From contig JBAWXM010000009.1 of assembly GCA_037144075.1 (NCBI GenBank), positions 1 to 35,953 of the forward strand: a stretch of DNA of 35,953 nucleotides. The letters run 5' to 3'. The translations under genes were made by a program, and so were the position numbers. Positions 23,687 through 30,035 of the stretch are shown in pieces. Positions within the stretch are counted from its first letter, which is position 1. Every line of letters begins with the position of its first letter. This DNA comes from CAIPAT01 sp037144075 (lineage in GTDB: Bacteria; Verrucomicrobiota; Lentisphaeria; Victivallales; Victivallaceae). Under the pieces are notes generated by a model. The model was not told the origin of the DNA, did no database searches, and worked only from the letters and a program-made list of their open reading frames with translations.

Positions 23687-24064
23687 TTAGAACAACTTTT
23701 TCACGAAATAACAGGAAACCCAGATAAGGAGATAGCCGATGCCTACCCCGATCACGGCTTTTTCAACCGCCTTGCATGACGGTTTGATAGCAGCAGCACT
23801 GTCAGTCGATTCAGAAAGCAGTTGTTCAACTCGTTTTATGATGCCTTCCGCAACCATTCTTGCATTAAATTCGTCATCCGAGGCAATGCATCGACCGGAT
23901 ATTTCAGTTATCACCGCCTGGAGGTTTTTTGCAATCTTCACTGCTTCTGCATGTCGCTGTTCAACAATGGCAACCCTAGCCGGATCGCCATCGGCTTCTG
24001 CGAGTTCTGCGAGCCGCAGTATTTCCAACTCGGCAATAACTTTTTTATATACTTTGATACTCAT
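23687..24064 (-). CDS. Small C-tail-anchored coiled-coil protein, 125 aa
   Basis: The first ~95 residues are helical and charged (ELEILRLAELAEADGDPARV, VEQRHAEAVKIAKNLQAVIT), suggesting a coiled coil. The end (AVIGVGIGYLLIWVSCYFVK) is a single membrane helix with a KKLF tail, so it is a tail-anchored membrane protein. The start has AAAGGGAA about 6 bases upstream. It is the last of four or five minus-strand small genes. No family was recognised. Small membrane proteins of this sort are frequent in prophage remnants and defence islands. Confidence 0.55.
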   Translation of the reverse strand: MSIKVYKKVIAELEILRLAELAEADGDPARVAIVEQRHAEAVKIAKNLQAVITEISGRCIASDDEFNARMVAEGIIKRVEQLLSESTDSAAAIKPSCKAVEKAVIGVGIGYLLIWVSCYFVKKLF

Positions 24065-24113
24065 GGCAATTCCCTTTCTGCTGATTATTTACAGGTTGCA
24101 ACGCTAAAAAAGC

Positions 24114-24389
24114 CTACTCCTTGTAGAAATTCGGCAGTTTGACTTTTTTGACTTTGCCACCGCATTCAAGGCAGACCGCAGGTAGTTCGCGTTTCGCTTT
24201 AACTACATTATCAGCATGAGTTACGCCCGACGCATTCCATGTCGTTCCGCTGAATATCCGGAACACCTTCTGCCATCCGCATTTTTTACACTTAACGATG
24301 TAATATGCTGGCTCATTCCACTGTAATAAAAGGTTAAGTGGAAAAGGAAGTTTCCGCCTGCCGATAATCAACTTAAGCATGATTTTCAC
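24114..24389 (-). CDS. Small zinc-ribbon protein, 91 aa
   Basis: Two CxxC knuckles, VKCKKCGWQKVF (about residues 33-44) and VCLECGGKVKKVKLPNF near the C-terminus, make a four-cysteine zinc ribbon. The N-terminal ~25 residues are basic and hydrophobic. The start is ATG at 24389 (a second ATG three codons on is possible); AAAATGGAG precedes it. The neighbour at 24547-24891 also carries CxxC pairs. The role is unknown; nucleic-acid or protein binding is plausible. Confidence 0.55.
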   Translation of the reverse strand: MKIMLKLIIGRRKLPFPLNLLLQWNEPAYYIVKCKKCGWQKVFRIFSGTTWNASGVTHADNVVKAKRELPAVCLECGGKVKKVKLPNFYKE

Positions 24390-24406
24390 TCCATTTTAAG
24401 ATACGG

Positions 24407-24517
24407 TTATGACTTCTCGCCTCTGTAAGCGGCGACGATGCCTCTGATAATTACGAAATGGCCGATAGCCATCGATATATATGTCACAGTCAGACCAATT
24501 CCTATCAGTATTTTCAT
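24407..24517 (-). CDS. 36-aa membrane microprotein
   Basis: The minus strand encodes MKILIGIGLTVTYISMAIGH, then FVIIRGIVAAYRGEKS and a TAA stop. It is one hydrophobic helix with a short basic tail, so it probably sits in the inner membrane. The ATG is preceded by AAAGGAGGTGA (24523-24533), a full-strength Shine-Dalgarno sequence 5 bases away, much stronger than at most genes in the window. It is 17 bases upstream of the zinc-ribbon gene start and likely in one transcript with it. Too short for family assignment; it could be a toxin-like peptide or an assembly factor. Confidence 0.6.
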   Translation of the reverse strand: MKILIGIGLTVTYISMAIGHFVIIRGIVAAYRGEKS

Positions 24518-24546
24518 TTAAATCACCTCCTTTACGGGGGTTATTC

Positions 24547-24891
24547 CTATAGGTTAAAAGTTATTCCGCAGTTATTGCATTTGTACTTACAAATCACATT
24601 TTTATCGATATATCTGCCGACATAGTTTCCGATTGCAGCTCCGGTAAAGAAGCCTGCTAACGCACCAGCCAAACCGCCGACTGCTATTCCTGCGACAGTT
24701 CCGACGCCTGGAACAATGGAGCCGATCCTGGCTCCAATGATTGCACCAGTGCAGATTCCGGAGCCTCTTCCCAAATAGCCAGCAATACTGCCAGCGCCAG
24801 CACCGACGGCAGTGCCAATTTTCTGGATAGTCGATATCAGGAACAATTTATCACCGCTGCCGCACTTCGGGCATACGATCTTCTCATCCAT
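24547..24891 (-). CDS. Double zinc-ribbon protein with glycine-zipper membrane region, 114 aa
   Basis: The N-terminus MDEKIVCPKCGSGDKL has one CxxC pair, and the C-terminus ICKYKCNNCGITFNL has a second. Together they could form one zinc ribbon. Between them lies a long Gly/Ala-rich stretch with regular small-residue spacing (GTAVGAGAGSIAGYLGRGSG, GIAVGGLAGALAGFFTGAAI), the pattern of glycine-zipper membrane helices, here two or three. Start: ATG at 24891 with GGAGGT 7 bases upstream, a strong site. It lies in the middle of the small-gene row. Zinc-ribbon plus glycine-zipper proteins occur widely but have little assigned function; membrane insertion or pore formation is a guess. Confidence 0.7.
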   Translation of the reverse strand: MDEKIVCPKCGSGDKLFLISTIQKIGTAVGAGAGSIAGYLGRGSGICTGAIIGARIGSIVPGVGTVAGIAVGGLAGALAGFFTGAAIGNYVGRYIDKNVICKYKCNNCGITFNL

Positions 24892-24919
24892 TTTTTTACC
24901 TCCAATTAAAGTAAGGATT

Positions 24920-24966
24920 GGAGCGAGGCAGAGAGGTGTCAGTGTTTTTCATTGACTCCCCGCTCC
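24920..24966 (-). other. Hairpin between the HTH gene and the glycine-zipper gene
   Basis: GGAGCG (24920-24925) pairs with CGCTCC (24961-24966), and GTCAGTG (24938-24944) pairs with CATTGAC (24950-24956) around a 5-T loop with one G-T. It sits between the stop of the HTH gene (24986) and the start of the 114-aa gene (24891). It may be a terminator or a leader structure. Confidence 0.3.
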
Positions 24967-24985
24967 GGTTCCTTGTTGCTTTGTA

Positions 24986-25699
24986 TCAGCCGAACATAGC
25001 CTCTGCAATGTTCACCTGTTCCGGATCGTCGATCCGATCCAGTTTCGTATGTTTCCATTCGTTCCGTTCCCGCAGGCATCGGATATCCCGCTGCCAGACC
25101 GACTCGCTGACGGAATCAATGAGGATAGAATCCCCCATAAACTTCCGGATGGCTTCGCCGATTTCCCGCTTGAGCTGGACAATCCTGGCCGAAGATACTT
25201 TCAGCAGTCTGGCGATGTCGCCGGTAGTGAAGCCGAGCATCAGCTTTTCCACTATCTTGCGTTTCCGTGCATCAAGGGTTTTAACGAAGGCGGCCCAGTC
25301 GATCTGCCGGAGAACTTTTGCGGAGATATCTTCGGTTCTGGCGGCGATCATATCACCGACAGTAAAGTCTTCATCCTCCCCGCCGACCGGAGCCTGCATC
25401 GAGCAGACGGAACCTTCATTATCCATTTGGTAGCCGGGGTTCATCACATCGGTGCGGCTGTCGCCATAGGAACGCCGCCCGGATTTGGTGCGCTGGATAC
25501 TGTAGTAGGCGATGCTGCTGGGAATCGGCTTCTTGCCTGATTTCTCCATTGCGTCGATCATCGCTGCCGCTGTGGCTGTGGTGTCCTGGACTAGTTCCTG
25601 ATAGTCTTCGGAGCCCATTGGTTTGGCCTTGCGGGGGATCGTGTTCCGGATGATCGGGTAAATTTGCATTTCGAGTATTAGTGCTGCTGCTGGACTCAT
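24986..25699 (-). CDS. HTH protein resembling sigma-70 region 4, 237 aa
   Basis: The C-terminal third has the region-4/LuxR-like layout: WAAFVKTLDARKRKIVEKLM then LGFTTGDIARLLKVSSARIV and QLKREIGEAIRKFMG, a helix-turn-helix at about residues 155-185. The N-terminal half (LVQDTTATAAAMIDAMEKSG and SIAYYSIQRTKSGRRSYG) is not a sigma region 2, so it is not a standard sigma factor. Phages and integrated elements often carry such proteins as late or positive regulators. Start: 25699 with GGAGG 6-7 bases upstream; the longer frame to 25792 runs through a perfect hairpin and is rejected. It heads the minus-strand small-gene row and may control it. Confidence 0.7.
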   Translation of the reverse strand: MSPAAALILEMQIYPIIRNTIPRKAKPMGSEDYQELVQDTTATAAAMIDAMEKSGKKPIPSSIAYYSIQRTKSGRRSYGDSRTDVMNPGYQMDNEGSVCSMQAPVGGEDEDFTVGDMIAARTEDISAKVLRQIDWAAFVKTLDARKRKIVEKLMLGFTTGDIARLLKVSSARIVQLKREIGEAIRKFMGDSILIDSVSESVWQRDIRCLRERNEWKHTKLDRIDDPEQVNIAEAMFG

Positions 25700-25739
25700 A
25701 TTCGCCTCCTTGGTTATGTTGGGGTTGGGTGAAATGAAA

Positions 25740-25776
25740 AAGCTCCTGGAAGCGCATTGTGCGCTTCCAGGAGCTT
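25740..25776 (-). terminator. Perfect 17-bp hairpin upstream of the HTH gene
   Basis: The arms AAGCTCCTGGAAGCGCA and TGCGCTTCCAGGAGCTT are fully complementary around a 3-nt loop. On the minus strand the stem runs into CTTTTTCATTTC, the form of an intrinsic terminator. It lies 41 bases upstream of the HTH gene start with no minus-strand gene behind it. It may therefore be an attenuator in that gene's leader or the end of a mobile unit. Confidence 0.6.
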
Positions 25777-26211
25777 GATATGTGATCGGCAATTAAGCCG
25801 GAATGACTAAAGCGGGGGAATTAGATTGAAGTCTGTTTGCCTGGTTTAATGTGCTGGAATCCTTGGGGTTGCAGTGGCGCGGACGCTAGAATATTGAGCA
25901 TTAAGGCAAGGGGATTGATGGCGATTGAATCAGTATTTTGCTGGATTAGTAAGCAAAAAATGCTTCATTCAATAATGTAATATATACGTGAATCTGGATG
26001 ATCTACGGTGAAATAATATCCATGTCCGGCTGAACTTGTCTATTCACCCGTTCAGCAGTTGGTCAGCATATCCCACGTTACAATCACAAAAGAAGGAAAG
26101 CGCCGTGCGCCGGGGATGATGCGTCGAGCTAATGGTGACACGACGGCGGGCGGGATTTGTGGGCTTGAAAAATTTATTTTCATTCTTTTTGCTGTATTTT
26201 TAATTATATCG
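25777..26211. other. Intergenic region, no gene supported
   Basis: A plus frame (26059-26250) ends in a hydrophobic stretch, but it starts with TTG and has no ribosome site. Its 3' part overlaps the promoter of the GntR gene, so it is not called. Nothing else recognisable. Confidence 0.35.
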
Positions 26212-26240
26212 TTGATTTTTGTTATGTTCTGTTATATAAT
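26212..26240 (+). promoter_or_regulatory. Sigma-70-type promoter of the GntR regulator gene
   Basis: TTGATT (26212-26217), a 17-base spacer and TATAAT (26235-26240) give near-ideal -35/-10 elements. Transcription would start near 26247, about 36 bases before the preferred ATG at 26283. The TATGTCAAT box lies in the short leader. Confidence 0.7.
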
Positions 26241-26257
26241 ACTGTCATGAACTGAAA

Positions 26258-26266
26258 TATGTCAAT
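26258..26266 (+). promoter_or_regulatory. TATGTCAAT box in the GntR leader
   Basis: TATGTCAAT starts about 11 bases after the expected transcription start and ends 16 bases before the ATG at 26283. That is a typical place for an autorepression operator. Same 9-mer as at three other genes. Confidence 0.4.
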
Positions 26267-26282
26267 TGAGGAATACTTAAGT

Positions 26283-27296
26283 ATGGATGCAATCCTGTCA
26301 GCAGACTCAAGCAAGACGCAAAGAGTATATGATTTCATAGATGGTGAAATCCGTGCCGGGGTATTGGCCCCCGGCGTCCGGATGCAGGGGATGAGAGATC
26401 TTGCAAAGAAATTCGATGTCAGTGTTGCAGTGATCAATTCCGTCTATAATACACTTGAGGCAAAGGGGATGATTGTCCGTTTCCCGCGTAGCGGAGCGAT
26501 AATCAATCCCAGGCTGAAACCAGCTAAAACCAAGCTTATGGCGCTGATTACCAGTTTCAGCAGGCAAAATATCGAGAACTACTATGAACCATTTTTCGAG
26601 GCAACTTCTAATGAACGGATTATTTCTGTTGTCGGTGTCATCGATGACAGAAAGGACTGGCATCAGATTGTCGGTGATATAATAGCCCGTCATCCTGATA
26701 GCCTGTTGATTGATGTAGAAGCCAAGCAATTTCCTCTTGATGAGTTAAAGCATATCACCTTCGGTATACCAGTTTGCTACTGCAACCGGTGGGAATGGTT
26801 TCCAGAGAATCCTGTACGGGCCGTCCTGACTGATTATGCCGGAGCTTACGGTGAAGCATTGGTTTTCCTTCGGAGATGCGGACACCGCCGGATTATTCTA
26901 GTGAATCATCATTCCTGTCCAGAACCATTTTTAAACAAACATATTGAAACTGCGATGAAATTCGCAGGACTGACATTTGGCGAAGAAGTTTTGCGGATAT
27001 CCGAGGAACAACTCATTAATGATCCTGTTGCAGTTGAGACACTGATCGTAAAATTCCATGCGACTGCGCTTTTTGGTCTTAGCGACTACCTGGTTCACGA
27101 GATTGTGGAAAAATGTCCGCGCGCGAAAGGGCTTGAAAAACTGGGTTTTTTCGACTTGTGGCATTCAAGGGTTCCCAGGCGGGAGTTTAACTCTTTCAAC
27201 ATAGACTTTGGAGAAATATGGAAAGAGGCAATAAAAAGCTTTGACAGCAACAATGCACAGGTACGACATGTTAATCCGAAACTTATATTAAAATAG
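26283..27296 (+). CDS. GntR-type regulator with LacI-like sensor domain
   Basis: The N-terminus is a winged helix of the GntR kind: VYDFIDGEIRAGVLAPGVRM, then MRDLAKKFDVSVAVINSVYN and LEAKGMIVRFPRSGAII. The remaining ~250 residues (from LMALITSFSRQN onward, with ALVFLRRCGHRRIILVNHH) look like the periplasmic-binding-protein fold of LacI regulators, as in AraR. It should bind a sugar and release an operator. Start: ATG 26283 has GAGG ~11 bases upstream and leaves room for a leader after the promoter; ATG 26259 gives 8 more residues but lies very close to the transcription start and lacks a ribosome site. It is the first gene of the right-hand plus-strand locus, so it likely controls the pseudopilin and glycosidase genes after it. 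Confidence 0.88.
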   Translation: MDAILSADSSKTQRVYDFIDGEIRAGVLAPGVRMQGMRDLAKKFDVSVAVINSVYNTLEAKGMIVRFPRSGAIINPRLKPAKTKLMALITSFSRQNIENYYEPFFEATSNERIISVVGVIDDRKDWHQIVGDIIARHPDSLLIDVEAKQFPLDELKHITFGIPVCYCNRWEWFPENPVRAVLTDYAGAYGEALVFLRRCGHRRIILVNHHSCPEPFLNKHIETAMKFAGLTFGEEVLRISEEQLINDPVAVETLIVKFHATALFGLSDYLVHEIVEKCPRAKGLEKLGFFDLWHSRVPRREFNSFNIDFGEIWKEAIKSFDSNNAQVRHVNPKLILK

Positions 27297-27305
27297 GAGG
27301 TTGAA

Positions 27306-28058
27306 ATGAAAAAGGCAAAGCAAAAATCAGAAATCGAAGTTCTGCGAGTAACGAGTAACAGGACGGAGGACAGGTCTGAAATTAGCAATCATCAATCGAA
27401 AATCACAAATGTTTTTACACTAGTAGAACTCCTTGTAGTGATAGCTATAATAACTATTTTGGCGTCCATGCTTCTGCCTGTTTTACAGAAAGTCAGGGAC
27501 AAGGCAAAAAGTATCCTTTGTACAAACAATCTGAAAAGTATCGGCACCACGATCAGTTATTACAATAATGATTTCAACGGATTCTATCCTCAATCTTATC
27601 CGGTTAGATGGTATTACACCATTTGCATCCTAAGATACTTGGAAATGAAGAATTATAACAATGTCGTACCCAATCCAGCTAACCCTAGTTCGATATTTGT
27701 TTGTGCAAAGGATTACGATCTTATTGATAATAAGTATCTTTATTATGGAGGATACCATGGAAGTTATGGACCTAATATACTGCTTATTGCACAAAACCAA
27801 CCAAATTTTAAGATGACAATCGCGAAAAAGAATACAAGCAAAACCATTCTATTTGGGGAATCAGCGACAAATAGGAATCCATACGCCAGCAGATCGGGTA
27901 ATGATCTGAATATTTTTTGGAGTCTTATTACTAATCAGTCTTTTAGTTATCCGGAACGGTGGAAACACAATAAAATTCAAAACACCCTTTATGTCGATAC
28001 CCATGTTGAGGGGATAAAATTCTCCGATTGGACAAATGTTATCGTTAGACCACAATAA
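27306..28058 (+). CDS. Pseudopilin with prepilin-type N-terminus
   Basis: FTLVELLVVIAIITILASML (Phe at residue 37) with the following LPVLQKVRDKAKSILCTNNL helix marks a prepilin-like membrane-anchored protein. The leader is long (36 residues), basic and polar (EDRSEISNHQSKITNV), and the residue before Phe is Val, not Gly. At the C-terminus the usual DGHV motif is changed to YVDTHVEG. AGGAGGT lies 6 bases before the ATG, and the gene is 9 bases after the GntR stop, so the two are one transcript. A second pseudopilin is at 18191-18937 and a third fragment at 13827. No pilus or type II secretion genes are present. Confidence 0.9.
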   Translation: MKKAKQKSEIEVLRVTSNRTEDRSEISNHQSKITNVFTLVELLVVIAIITILASMLLPVLQKVRDKAKSILCTNNLKSIGTTISYYNNDFNGFYPQSYPVRWYYTICILRYLEMKNYNNVVPNPANPSSIFVCAKDYDLIDNKYLYYGGYHGSYGPNILLIAQNQPNFKMTIAKKNTSKTILFGESATNRNPYASRSGNDLNIFWSLITNQSFSYPERWKHNKIQNTLYVDTHVEGIKFSDWTNVIVRPQ

Positions 28059-28168
28059 TGGAATAACGTTTAAATGCGCTTATATATCTGCCGCTTAGAG
28101 ACTTATTTCAACAGATTAATCTGGGAATAAATAGTGAAATAGCATTTTATGAAAAGGAGAAAAATTGA

Positions 28169-29977
28169 ATGGATGAATACGAGTTAAAATACTGCCGTGA
28201 ACAACTTAACAGAATATTCGAGCCCAAAATCATTGGGGTCCCGGCAGCGGACGCTAGTGGATTTTTTATGAAATTACTTGACGGCGAACTTAGAAATTAC
28301 GGAACAGTATCCTGCGAAGACGGAGTTGAGCGCGGTATTTTTCTGCGCAGCCGTGATTTTGGCCTTTCTTGGCAAGAATATCCGATCCTAGAAAAATTTG
28401 CATGGGGCAGCTCATTTGTTCAAAGCCCATGGTCTGGGGATTGGCTTACGACAATGTGGGTCAGAAGCGGCACGCCGGCATGTAATGAACTGCCTGCGCA
28501 GGACGGGGTTTATATAGGGCGCTCGGCGGACATAAACGGATCATTTACATTCAGCAAACTGTGTGAACCCGGAGAATGCATTCCTCCATGGCGGATGCTG
28601 GCTCTCCGTACGCGAAAGCGCTGGATATTGCCGGGATACGCATCACTTACCAAGATGTGGAGACCGCTGGCCCCGGTTGTCTTTTGCTCGGATGATGACG
28701 GACATACCTGGCAGCGTAGCGTACTCGAAAAAGTGGGTAATCATAATACGCTATGGCCTCACGAAGGGACGCGCTGGCAGCATCAGGGAATTGAACCTAC
28801 GGTTGTAGAATTGTCGGACGGTCGACTTTGGATGTTGATCCGCACATCTCATGACAATCACTACGAGTCTTTTTCGGAGGATAGTGGTGAGACATGGTCA
28901 GTTCCGCAACCATCGCGGTTTTACGGTACCTGCACAATGTCAACTCTATTCAGGATGTCGGACGGGCGCATTATGCTTTTCTGGAATAATACCACGCCGT
29001 TACCGGAGGTGGATCACGAACTGCAGCCTTGGTTGCCCGAGTCTGGACGCACTGGCGAGGGCGAAGATGTATTTACCAACCGTGACGCGTTCCATGCAGC
29101 CATCTCCGAAGACGATGGCAAAACCTGGATCGGTTTCCGGGAGTTGCTGCTGAATGAGCGCCGTAACGATCACGATTATCGAAGTAGCGGCGGCTTGGAG
29201 CACGGAGACAAGAGCGTACATCAGTCCACTGCCATCGAACTTCCAGAAGGGAAGATACTGGTTGCAGTTGGTCAGCATTCCAGATGCCGTCGTTTCCTGA
29301 TCTTTGATCCGAAGTGGCTTTATGAAACAACGCGTCGGGACAATTTCCGCTGTGGGCTTGGGGGATGGTCGACCTTTCAGTATGTAAAGAGCGTCGCTGG
29401 ACCAGCCCGTGGCGATCTTTCCGGAGGACATTGTGCCTACAACCGCCGCCCTGGTGCCGGACTGGTTCCAGATCCGGACGGGCGGTCGAGAGAGCCGGAT
29501 GGCCAGCCAAGTGAAGTGCTTCAGATAGCCCGGCATCCGGATATCCGTCTGTTGCACGAGAAAGAAGGCGCAGTTTGGAACTTCCCAGCGGGCAAATCCG
29601 GCGAATTACGTATGCGTGTCCGTCTTCCAAGAGGTTCACAGGGCGCGCAAATATGCCTCGTTGACCGCTGGTTCAATCCCGGCGATCCCGTAGTAAAGCA
29701 TTTCGCGCAGTATGCCGTGGATATACGGATCATCGGTCGGGCCGGACGGGACTGTATTGCCGGAGAGGAAGTTTGGAGGGATATCAGGATTAGCTGGTCG
29801 GATTCAAACCGCCTGGATGCGAATCTTGGAGTGGACAATAATGTGGCGACGTTGACGCTGAAGTTGATCCGTCCGAGCATCAACGGAATATCTTATGTAC
29901 ACATTCAAAGCCTCGCCGACACGACCGACTCCGCCGGGATATTACTTGGAGAGATTCAGGCCGATGTTTCGACTTGA
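28169..29977 (+). CDS. BNR-repeat sialidase-like protein with C-terminal jelly-roll
   Basis: A 602-residue protein without a signal peptide. The first ~400 residues form a beta-propeller with Asp-boxes: SDDDGHTW (about 173), SEDSGETW (about 236) and SEDDGKTW (about 312). IEPTVVELSDGRLWMLIRTS and TAIELPEGKILVAVGQHS are typical blades. Residues ~400-602 look like a LamG/concanavalin-type module (GELRMRVRLPRGSQGAQICL). Arg residues occur in several blades, but a classical FRIP motif was not found. It may therefore act on a sugar other than sialic acid. Start: AAGGAG ~10 bases upstream. It lies between the pseudopilin and the DUF6067-like gene in the same direction. Confidence 0.78.
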   Translation: MDEYELKYCREQLNRIFEPKIIGVPAADASGFFMKLLDGELRNYGTVSCEDGVERGIFLRSRDFGLSWQEYPILEKFAWGSSFVQSPWSGDWLTTMWVRSGTPACNELPAQDGVYIGRSADINGSFTFSKLCEPGECIPPWRMLALRTRKRWILPGYASLTKMWRPLAPVVFCSDDDGHTWQRSVLEKVGNHNTLWPHEGTRWQHQGIEPTVVELSDGRLWMLIRTSHDNHYESFSEDSGETWSVPQPSRFYGTCTMSTLFRMSDGRIMLFWNNTTPLPEVDHELQPWLPESGRTGEGEDVFTNRDAFHAAISEDDGKTWIGFRELLLNERRNDHDYRSSGGLEHGDKSVHQSTAIELPEGKILVAVGQHSRCRRFLIFDPKWLYETTRRDNFRCGLGGWSTFQYVKSVAGPARGDLSGGHCAYNRRPGAGLVPDPDGRSREPDGQPSEVLQIARHPDIRLLHEKEGAVWNFPAGKSGELRMRVRLPRGSQGAQICLVDRWFNPGDPVVKHFAQYAVDIRIIGRAGRDCIAGEEVWRDIRISWSDSNRLDANLGVDNNVATLTLKLIRPSINGISYVHIQSLADTTDSAGILLGEIQADVST

Positions 29978-30035
29978 TCCAATTCCTGAAATAACGAAAT
30001 AACATATAAAAATGCAACTTAAAAAGGATTATGAC

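Noticed and set aside
24918..25540. Two plus-strand frames opposite the HTH gene
   Set aside because: Low-complexity Ser/Arg- or Pro-rich translations antisense to a gene with a strong ribosome site and a recognisable HTH.
26059..26250. 63-codon plus frame with a hydrophobic end
   Set aside because: TTG start without ribosome site, and its end overlaps the -35/-10 of the GntR gene.
29073..29639. Long minus-strand open frame (188 codons)
   Set aside because: It is antisense to the BNR gene, overlaps another minus frame and has no domain; a shadow of GC-rich coding sequence.
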